Assembly: GCF_001577835.2 (NCBI RefSeq)
Contig: NC_029521.1
Coordinates: forward strand, 9,786,255-9,850,254
Length of the DNA: 64,000 nucleotides
Source of the DNA: Coturnix japonica
Lineage: Eukaryota; Chordata; Aves; Galliformes; Phasianidae
Direction of reading: 5' to 3'
The notes below the pieces were generated by a model. It was given only the letters and a program-made list of their open reading frames with translations. It had not been told where the DNA came from and ran no database searches. Both the position numbers and the translations under genes were made by a program. The number at the start of each line of letters is the position of its first letter. The stretch's first letter is position 1. Positions 55,490 to 64,000 of the stretch are shown one piece after another.

Positions 55490-55620
55490 GACTCAACGCG
55501 GTCAGACAGCTGCTGTTTGCTCCGCTGGCTGGAGGAGCAGTGCTTCCAGCTGAGGTCAACGGCAGCGTTTCGGAGCTGTTTCCTGCTGCTGCGGACGGTG
55601 TGCCGCCTTCTACTCCGAGA
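55490..55620 (+). other. NUDT13: Predicted NUDT13 non-coding exon 1
   Basis: A consensus donor gtaagt at 55621, in moderately GC-rich sequence just after the ZNF143-type element, suggests a first 5' UTR exon ending at 55620. The start is unknown. Confidence 0.35.
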
Positions 55621-56428
55621 GTAAGTGGACAAAGTGGCAGAGATGTCAGGAGCCACCGTGACACCTCCACTGCACTGAGCACAGAGACTGGCTGCTTGCA
55701 AAGAGACGAGCCTCTGCGCAGGCACCACCCAGCTCACGATCCGTCACCGACCTTCCTCAGAGGAAGGACTCGCCGCCTCTTCCTTGGCGCAGTTTACACG
55801 TCCCAGCCTGAAGGATTAAGGAAACGCAACTTCCTCCTTAGGGAGCGTTGAGATCTGTGGTTGGAAAGTGAAATACTCGGCATAATTGCTGAGGATTGTG
55901 AATCATAGCTCGGTTTTGTTTCAGATGAATGCCTGAGATGGCTGTTTTCAGGCGGCAGTCTGTGACTGCCTGAGCTGACAGTGTGGTAGGATCCTTTGGC
56001 ACAAAAGCCGTTCTCAGTTGGAGATGATCCAGTTCAGCTGCAACTGCTGCCTCTCGTCGAGCTCTGGGAATTCTCTTCCGCCGCTGATATTTTGTCTTTC
56101 ATTCTCTTCTGGCATTGATGCCTTTCCCACAGATCAGCTGCTTGCTGCAGTAGGATGTTCAGCTGGATGGAGGCCATTACAACTGCGTAGGAAACAAACA
56201 AGAAATCAGACACTCCCACTGCTCTTTATCCCACTAGTACAGGATTTCAGGGAGGAATATTTAACCTCAGCTTAAAACACTTTAAGACTTTCTGTGCACA
56301 CTTATTTTAGAAAGCAAATGCCAGCATTCTGTAGGTTCTGTAAGCACATAGTATTGGGTTATTGTGCTTTTTACATCATATTTACCTTTTCAAGGCCACA
56401 GTGTTATGTTCTGTGCTTCTCTTTTCAG

Positions 56429-56537
56429 GCAGAGACAGCTTCCCATAGGTGCTGATTATGGCTGCAATTTATCAAGCAGCATATAGAGGAGCTGCTCTCT
56501 TCTGCAGGTCACACTCTACCTATGTTAGAAAAATGAG
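56429..56537 (+). CDS. NUDT13: NUDT13 exon with start codon
   Basis: Acceptor tgtgcttctcttttcag; 29 nt of 5' UTR, then ATG at 56458. It encodes [20 protein letters not shown], then TYVRKM. Donor gtaagt, phase 2. Confidence 0.9.
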
Positions 56538-59500
56538 GTAAGTTCTCACCTAATTCTTGTTTGCACTGAGCCCAGGATTTAGCACTCTTGCGTTCACTGT
56601 CATGAGCAGCCTTACCCAAATGTAATGCCAGCTTTCATCTTGTAGCAGTTTAGTGATACAGGAGTGCTGCGTGTACTTTGTAAATGGGAGTGGTCAGAAT
56701 CTCTCCACTCCCTTCACTGTGGAGGAGAGCTAATTGTCTTAGGCTGAAACTCTCTAAATGAGTACCTGTGGTTGCCAAAGAACTTGAAAAAAATAAAAAT
56801 AAAAATCAGGCAGACCTGAAGGGATGCTGCTCACCTCATTTAAAGACTACTTCAGACAGTCTGGAAGAAGCACAGAGTCACATCTATAAAAGAGCCCTCT
56901 TGGACTGACAGACTTGGGTTACATCTTGGGTCTGCTCTGCCTGAAATAAATGTGCCCAAATAAGCATAGCATAGATAATATCGACACAATCTTGAATTCA
57001 TCTTCCCAATTTTTTTCTTACTGCAGATACTTAAATAAGCTAAAGGAAGATGACAGCTTGTGTAGACAAGCCCAGACCTCCGGAACTTTCTACCTCTTTC
57101 ACAATCTCTCACCCTTCCTGCGGAAAGTCGGGAAGAAGTATTTGATACCACAGCTCAGTGCAGCAGGTAAGCAGGTGTCCAGACAGGGCACCTCCTGGGT
57201 CACACAGCTCAAATGATACGGGGTCATTTCCAATAAGCAACACCTTACCTGGGTTAAAAATCAATCAAGACATGCATGGAACACCCTGTTATATACCGTA
57301 TGCTGTTTGTTATCAAAAAAGACTATTTGAAGTTAACACCTTAGCACATTGACGTGAGCTCGTGCTCCTCACGTGCATATGGTATCAAAATATGCCTGAG
57401 CTGCTTTGAGATTATTAATTTTAAATATTTGGGACCATAACTTCTGAAGAGCTGGCAGGATAACAGACAACAAATTCTGTTACCAAAGCAGGGGAAAGTT
57501 TTGAGAAAAAGTTATTAACTGGCATAAGAGAGAAATGGAATGGACAGCTGTTCCTCAAGCATAAGAACATACGCATCTTTAGCTTGACATGGTCAAAAGA
57601 TCCAGCATCTAGGAAGGACACTGCACCTTTGGTCTCCACCACTGCTCTCCCATGAGCACTCTGCCTCAGATTGCACAAGTCTTGGCAATGCAGAAAGAGC
57701 ATCACGGACGTGCAAATTAACTTTCCTTATGGCTTTTCCTTCCCATTTCTCCTGCTCTTTAGAAATGAAAAGGATCCTGGAGAAATTCAAAGAGACTGAA
57801 CAGTGGATAGAGAAGTCGGTGCTGATCGGTTGTTCAGATGAGCATGTACCACACTTTGCCCTGGATTTAGGTTGGGATGATCCTCTTCCATCTGCGTTGG
57901 CATCACATTTGATGCACTGAGATGAAAATGCTGCTGAGGCAGCGTCCCTTCTCTGTGCTGGGTGATTATTTACTGCCAAGAGGACTCAGTCAGTCCTCTG
58001 CAGGAGCTGCGGTGAGCACAGTGATTGAGCCACCAGACTGTGGCTCAGCTGTGCTGTGGATCCTCTGGGTGTGTTTGTAAAGGTGGGCTGTTTGCAGGTC
58101 ACTTAACATTTGGAAATGTGTACCACTGAAGTGATGTCACTTCCATGGGGACTTCCAGAAATTGTATACCGGAACAATGAAGGGTGTAAAGTTGGGATTA
58201 GAGCTGCAGTTCATGAGATCACAGATTTGTTGTTTTTTTTTTAAGCAGGAGCTTCGGAAAAATCAGTTATTGAGGCTGAGCTCAAAGGATCGTTCACTGA
58301 CTTACGAAAGGCTCTCTTTGTAGTGGATGAGAAGGATTCTACTTTGCTGGCCTCGGTACAGTGCAGGATTTGTAACCTCAAGAAGTTATTATTCCTAGCA
58401 TCTCTTTGTCTCCCACATTACTTTATGACTTGATATGTATTATGGAAGTATCTACTGTCAGTTTTTAGCCAATTAGTTACAAGGATGCTATGAATTACAG
58501 CTCTTCTCCCAAATTTGCTGTCACAAAATAAGCTGCAATGGGAAGAGAAATAGACAAGTGGCTTACCCATGATTGCAGTAATTTTCCATTTAGCATCAAC
58601 CTGCTGTACACCCAGCATGAAGTACACTGATCTCAGCAGCAGCAGTAGTCTCAGCAACCCCAGTTTGTCCTCAACAATTAACACACATGGCTTTCCTATT
58701 ATCCTCTTGGCAAATTGCATTTCAAGAACTGTCATGGATTTTCTGTCAGGGCTGCTCTGTTACAACTGCACACTTACAAGTTATTACTTTCAAGACTCCC
58801 TGTTTGGAAGACCTAAGGAAAGATTTGTGTGTGAAAATTAAGCACCCAAATGGATAAGCGGAAATAATTAATGTTTCTTTTCCTGCTCTGTAACATTTCT
58901 GATGCTTGGGTTATTTTTCCCAAAAGGTATCTGGGGCTGCTGTCTCCTTAGGATAGTTTGGTTCTTATCAGTACCCCCATTATATCCCAATAAGGAACAA
59001 CTCTTCCTCCAACCCCCCCTTAAAATGATGAAATCTGGATGCTAGAGCAGTACACATAAAACACCAATTGCAGAAGACTCTTTATCAGAACAGTGGCCAT
59101 ATTTCATTTACCTCATAGAGGCTTCCAAATGTAATCAGAGTTCACACCCGTAACAGCATGCTGGGGAGAAAGCAGCAAAGCATCACTCAGGGGGACTGCT
59201 CTGAGTCATCTCCTGGTTCTGGGTGTCCATAGGTCTGTATTTTTTTTTCTTCACAGGCCCAGGCCCTTCTCCGGTGGCATGATTCCCACCAGTACTGTAG
59301 CAAAACTGGGCAGCCAACTCAGAAAAATATAGCTGGCAGCAAGCGTGTGTGCCACGCCAGTGGAATTACTTATTACCCACAGGTAAGCACAAGGTTTCTG
59401 CTGGGCCATGTGGACAGTGCGGACCCCCCAGCCACTTGCACTTACATGTAAGGTAAGAACTCCTTCCTTTGCTCTTGGGTGCATGTTCTAGGCATCTCCA

Positions 59501-61183
59501 GTAGTCATCATCTTGGTGTCTGATGGCAGCCGCTGCCTCCTTGCACGACAGCCCTCATTTCCTGAGGGGATGTTCACCGCTCTGTCTGGCTTCTGTGACT
59601 TAGGTAAGGCAGCCTCTCGTCCATCACAGTGCCCTCAGATGTGCAGAGCAGCGGGACATCACCCGAGTGCCTGCTCACAAAGGTGAATGATGGTTGATAC
59701 CACAAAAGTAAAGACTGGGCCAGCATTGTTATTCAGATAGGGTTCAAAATAGTATATATGTGAAGAGAATGGGTGAATTATGAGTACATATCAGTTGCTG
59801 TAGCCCTTGATGGTAAGTTTAAGTGTTTGACTTCACAGAACAGAACCCCCAGATACTTCTTGGTCTGTTTTGTGCACCCCCAGATACTGCTTAATCCATT
59901 TTGTATCTCATACCATTTGGGTCAGAAAAAACCACCAAAACTACAGACCTCTTGTTACAGGAGGGAAAATGGCTTAAAAAGGGAAACAAAGAGGAGCAGC
60001 CCCATGTTCTGTCCACTGGCTGCACACAGACAAAATCAAAAGTGTCTCTGATGGCTTTGGTTAAGGGAGGTAAACACTGACAGCAAGGTGCTCAATTCAA
60101 TGAATAAACTTTCCCAGGTCAGCACAGCCAGAGCTCCCTGCTCACGCTTGATCAGTCAGGGCTGGAACACCTCAGGAATGAGTGTACCTACAGTTTCTTG
60201 CCATGGCTCGCTGCTCTGATAGCACCTGCCCTTACTCAAATATGATTGCTTTTAGGTGAAGCTGTGGAGGAGGCAGCCCGGCGGGAGGTGGCAGAAGAGG
60301 TGGGCCTGGAGGTAGAGTCACTCCGGTACTCAGCGTCCCAGCACTGGCCGTTCCCCAGCAGCTGTTTAATGATAGCTTGTCACGCATTGGTGAGGGGACA
60401 GCAGTTGAAGGTGAGTGGACTCAGGTTTCTCCGAGGCATTTCAGTGCTAGCCCTACGTAGCAGAATCTCTTTTGGTCCACAGACTTTAACTTAGATAGCA
60501 TCAGCTCCTCTCTAAATGTTCTTTTCAGCTAGCGTCCTACAAGTGAAGAAGACTGGAAAATAACAATTGCTTCTGTTGTAACATGCAAAACTTTGCACAG
60601 GTCACCAGATGTACAAGCCCAGAACACAACGCCTCTGCATTTTTTTCCCCACTTAACTTTGCAGAGCAGTTACTTTCTATATTCAGAACATTATCTGCTG
60701 TAGAACGTGCAGTTTCTGCTACGTTTATTACTGTGCTCAGACACTAGTACTTTGCAGGCTAGTGCCACGATGGAACAGGGCTAACTGACTCGTGGCTTCC
60801 CTAAGGAAACACTGGTGGGCAGTCACATCCTCTCCCGTGCTATCATCAACAATTAATTCCAGTGCGGATTAATCACTCCCAGGATTTTAGTATGAGAACT
60901 TTGCAGGTGCAAGAGCAAGGGACTGCTGCCTACATTTAAAACTGGCTTAAGGAACTGGTACTCCCCTAACTCTTTCCAGATCAGTATGAACAGCCTGGAG
61001 CTGGAGGAAGCCCGCTGGTTTAGCCTGGAGGAAATCGTGGACGGTCTCAAGCGAGGACCCAAATCTGCAAAGCAAGACAATGGAAGTTTTCTACCCTGGT
61101 TCCCTCCCAAGCAGGCCGTTGCTCACCAATTGATTAACGAGTGGGTTAAGCAGCAGACTTCCCAGCCAACTCAGGTGCAGTGA
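56458..61183 (+). CDS. NUDT13: NUDT13, mitochondrial Nudix hydrolase (NAD(P)H diphosphatase type)
   Basis: Eight coding exons: 56458-56537, 57027-57166, 57763-57870, 58249-58355, 59257-59382, 59492-59603, 60256-60410 and 60980-61183, all in matching phase, giving 343 aa (human about 352). The Arg-rich N-terminus (residues 1-27) fits a mitochondrial presequence. A non-catalytic N-terminal domain and a degenerate zinc-ribbon region (YCSKTG ... KRVC, about 159-177) precede the Nudix fold. The Nudix box at 220-242 is complete (G-x5-E-x7-REVAEEVGL) and is followed by SQHWPFPSS, the NADH-diphosphatase signature. Expected reaction: NADH to NMNH plus AMP. The start is chosen for its good Kozak context (A at -3, G at +4) and its homology. 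Confidence 0.95.
57027..57166 (+). CDS. NUDT13: NUDT13 coding exon 2
   Basis: 140 nt, acceptor cttactgcag and donor gtaagc. It encodes [18 protein letters not shown], then [18 protein letters not shown], matching the human N-terminal domain. Confidence 0.93.
57763..57870 (+). CDS. NUDT13: NUDT13 coding exon 3, weak donor
   Basis: 108 nt, acceptor tgctctttag. It encodes [20 protein letters not shown], then [16 protein letters not shown]. The donor gttggg is far from consensus but is the only GT that preserves frame and homology here. Confidence 0.85.
58249..58355 (+). CDS. NUDT13: NUDT13 coding exon 4
   Basis: 107 nt, acceptor after a T-run (ttttttaagcag), donor gtacag. It encodes [20 protein letters not shown], then [16 protein letters not shown]. 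It is shorter than the human segment by about nine residues at its start. Confidence 0.9.
59257..59382 (+). CDS. NUDT13: NUDT13 coding exon 5 (degenerate zinc-ribbon region)
   Basis: 126 nt, acceptor tcttcacag and donor gtaagc. It encodes [19 protein letters not shown], then [19 protein letters not shown]. Only two of the four cysteines of a NudC-type zinc ribbon remain. Confidence 0.95.
59492..59603 (+). CDS. NUDT13: NUDT13 coding exon 6 (start of Nudix fold)
   Basis: 112 nt, acceptor tgttctag and donor gtaagg. It encodes [20 protein letters not shown], then [17 protein letters not shown], including the first Gly of the Nudix box. Confidence 0.95.
60256..60410 (+). CDS. NUDT13: NUDT13 coding exon 7 (Nudix box)
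   Basis: 155 nt, acceptor ttgcttttag and donor gtgagt. It encodes [20 protein letters not shown], then [19 protein letters not shown]. It carries the catalytic REVAEE glutamates and the NADH-type SQxWPFPxS signature. Confidence 0.97.
60980..61183 (+). CDS. NUDT13: NUDT13 terminal coding exon
   Basis: Acceptor ctctttccag; stop TGA at 61181-61183. It encodes [20 protein letters not shown], then [20 protein letters not shown] and a short tail. Confidence 0.95.
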   Translation: MSMNSLELEEARWFSLEEIVDGLKRGPKSAKQDNGSFLPWFPPKQAVAHQLINEWVKQQTSQPTQVQ

Positions 61184-61391
61184 CTTCATCAAGCTTATAT
61201 CTCTACTAGAGTTACTAATGCTTGACACAAAAGCTTCCAAAGCTGAAATCTGTCGTACAGCAGGTATAACCTGATGGCAGTCCTACATATGGATACACAG
61301 ACCTACACAGCCATTTCTAAACTGATCATCCTCAGACAACTCCTTGCGCAGTGGATCACCTTTGAGATGCATTGACTTGTAGTAAACATAC

Positions 61392-61397
61392 AATAAA
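61392..61397 (+). terminator. NUDT13 poly(A) signal AATAAA
   Basis: Canonical hexamer about 209 nt after the NUDT13 stop codon, the first after the stop. Confidence 0.65.
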
Positions 61398-61419
61398 ATT
61401 CTTTGTCCCAGAGCACGAA

Positions 61420-64000
61420 ACATTGTCATCTGCTGCTGGTGTTGCCCAGTAAGCAACAAAACAACAAGCCCTGTGCAGCTACGTCCCTCTTTTCTCCATT
61501 TTATCCATCTAGAGGTTGTGATGGATATCTGAACCCACAATTTTTCCAGAACAAACATTAAGGGAGAGAGGCCTTTTAGTGTTCATCTGTACATCAGTCT
61601 GGAATGACAGACAAAGAAACAACAGAAGAGGCAATGCCTGTATGCTCTTCCCTTCATCCACTTCCATTCCTGTTGAATCTTCCAGTTTCATATGTAACTT
61701 TGCTTATTTCTCCCCTCCACCCCCCAAACATCAAGCATACTCCTATTTTGATGATAAATGACAGTAACGGAAACTGCTTCTGGAGACACCGCTTTCCCTG
61801 CCAGCAGAACAGAACGCGACACTTCCATCCCAAGGAAGAGAGAACAGAGCTACCTGGTGGTAGAGAGTGGAAGAGCAGAGCCTATATATGAGCATATTAG
61901 AACCCAAAAAACTCAAAGGTGAGATAAAATTACTGAAAGACACAATGTCTTTCACCCTGTGCCAAAAGTCTGTGGCTTTCTTGGAGAACTGTTTGCTTTA
62001 CTGGTGAAGTGGTATTGTGTCTGCAGGGAGAGTTGGCAAAGATTTGGGGAAAGGGAAGCAGAGGAAGCAGATGGAAGGATCTGCTGCTTTTTTAGTCTTA
62101 GTCCTTCCTGCTTACTTGGCCAGAATTCAAATGCCAAGAATGTAAAGCCATCAGTACATGTACTCAAAGGGGGAATAGGACAGAAAGTTAGTACAGATTG
62201 GAGCATTATTGGTGCCTCCCCTCCTGCCCAGCCAGACCTTTAAATGAACTCACACACCACCAAACCTAACTGCAACTCTCCTACTTCTGGTTGCCTTCAA
62301 AATATGCCTCGCTGCCTCTCTTTGTGGTGGTTGCTTCTGTTTTCTCTCCCATCATTTTAATATTCCATAATTTTTCCTCTTCCTCTCTCGTCTCTGGGAT
62401 GTGCCACTTCCACTTTCAGCTCCTTTTTTTCCTGTTATCTGTATTAAAAACACAGAAGAGTTAGACCCCAGCCAAAAGGGTATTTGTTCTTCTCAAGCCC
62501 CTTCATCTTTCTTCTAACCTCCCCACCACACTCCATGCACTTGCATAATGTGACCCAGGTTACAACACTTAGCTTGGCGTGCTGAATATCCACACAGGAT
62601 CTGCTCTCTAGTAGAAAGAAAACTAAGAAGTAAAAGCTGCAAGAAGTATTGCACCTGAAAGAGCAAAGGAACGGCTGTGGGACTTCTGCAGCAATTTCAA
62701 CTCTGAATATGCAACTGTTCCTCTGCTCCAGAGAGTATGTCTAACAAACCAGCTGCAGTGTGACCAGAATTTGACACTGGAGAAAACTGACCTCTGTTTG
62801 CTGGGAAACACTGGATTACTGCTTACCAAATGATGCTTTTAACTCAGACAGGCAGTCAGCGGGCTCCAACTGAAAGAACCAACACCAGCTCCTTCAGAAC
62901 CATCCCCTCTGCATTGCTGATGCACAGCTGGCTTGGCAGGATGTCCCCACAGGGTGATGCAGGCTGATGGGCTGCCCAGGTTGAAGCTGACACCTCTCAG
63001 ACTTCAGAGTTGCAGCTCCGTGTGTATTCAGATCACAGCAGGCTTTTAAAGGACTTCACATTTTATACTACTTTTTAAAAATTCCTTAGCCCATGCTTTT
63101 GACATCCCTCCCCAGTTATTTATATTGTGCTGTTCATAGGGAAGCACTGCTAAAATGAAATCAGCAGCCCCAGCTTGCAGCTGCCATTTAGAATGTATTC
63201 ACCTTGACTTAGTAACAGATGGCAAGCAGCTGCATGAGGGTAAAAACCCTGCCAGATACCATTCATATGATGTGATGCTGAATAAACATGCATTAGACCA
63301 AGAGCAGTTTTGCAGCTTCATCTAAGAAGAGCTGTTGGCTATTTGTGTCACAGGAACACAGCAAAAGCAAAGAGCAAGCACACAAATTCAGTCCCGCTGG
63401 TCTGTCTGAGCAAGAAGAACCTAGAGAGGTTTTACTAGTGAAGCTACATACGTCTCGAGTCACAAGAGTTTTGCAGCAATGATCTGCAGGAAATACGCTA
63501 GTTAAATATGGATGTTGTCAGTACACAGCCTGCAGAATTCCACAGCTAAATCACGTCCCACTTTATGACCAAACTAGGAGTGTCAAAGTGCTACTGCAGA
63601 AAAATAAACCGTAAGACAGTGACAAAAAAGTCCTAGAGCAGAGCGCAGGAATAAAGCAAACTGTGTCATCTCTTAAACAAATTCTCAGCCATTAGCATTA
63701 ACAGTCAATGGGATGTAGTTTCATTTAACATTTAATCCTTCATCAGATCTATAACTGCAGGTATAGTTAATAACCCTCTCCAAATTAAAAAACATCAGGG
63801 CTAGGCGCAGCTAACTTGGATTAGCATGGCCACCATCGTTGGGTTTCATTCCTCCTTTTACCCTAACTACAACACCTGTCCTGGAAGTATTTGAACCTCA
63901 CACCTGAACACATGATGCTGTAAGTCACAGGGCAGTTTCCTAGCCTGGAAGCACATTCCTACACCTGCACATGATTTCTGTCTTACCTCAACAGAACAGC
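61420..64000. other. Gene-poor right end of the window
   Basis: No coding exon, repeat or RNA gene was recognised. Synteny suggests ECD on the minus strand beyond or near the right edge, but no ECD-like peptide was seen. Confidence 0.5.

Larger units (their letters stand above)
56538..60979 (+). other. NUDT13: NUDT13 introns
   Basis: Seven introns between the listed coding exons, 109 to 901 nt long. No repeats or RNA genes were recognised in them. Confidence 0.8.

Noticed and set aside
63978-64000. Possible minus-strand exon end (gtaag donor) at the right edge, perhaps ECD
   Set aside because: Only about 14 bases of putative exon are visible, too little to support any gene.

Overview
The window is vertebrate nuclear DNA with spliced genes, GT-AG introns, one CpG island and scattered CR1 LINE fragments. 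CR1 as the only abundant repeat family, the compact introns and the protein sequences point to a bird, probably a galliform such as chicken. The gene order OIT3(+), PLA2G12B(-), P4HA1(-), NUDT13(+) matches what I recall of human 10q22, so this is a conserved synteny block. On that basis MCU would lie beyond the left edge and ECD beyond the right edge, but neither is visible.

Layout. 1-11.1 kb: the 3' half of OIT3, with four exons covering the whole ZP domain and the C-terminal tail. The signal-peptide and EGF exons lie to the left of the window. 11.1-15.7 kb: a convergent gene-poor interval. 15.7-22.9 kb: complete PLA2G12B (minus, four coding exons, 201 aa), a catalytically dead secreted-phospholipase-fold protein involved in hepatic lipoprotein secretion. 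23-26 kb: its upstream region. About 26-54 kb: complete P4HA1 (minus), the catalytic alpha-1 subunit of collagen prolyl 4-hydroxylase, with a TATA-containing CpG promoter near 54.0 kb and a 536-aa product. 55.4-61.4 kb: complete NUDT13 (plus, eight coding exons, 343 aa), a mitochondrial NADH-diphosphatase-type Nudix hydrolase with a candidate ZNF143-type promoter motif. 61.4-64 kb: no gene recognised.

The most interesting signal is in P4HA1. Besides the known mutually exclusive 71-nt exon pair (both copies present, at 38.0 and 36.9 kb), the 54-nt exon that carries the catalytic iron-binding His-X-Asp is tandemly duplicated (32755-32808 and 32638-32691). The copies differ at 13 of 54 bases, yet 12 of these changes are silent and only Gly/Ala differs. 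Only 63 nt separate them, too short for an ordinary intron, so their use should be mutually exclusive. The downstream copy ends in a GC donor. This looks like a second alternative-exon switch, placed in the enzyme's active site.

The four genes share no pathway. OIT3 and PLA2G12B are both liver-type secretory genes and lie tail to tail. P4HA1 and NUDT13 are divergent, with separate promoter-like regions about 1.5 kb apart.
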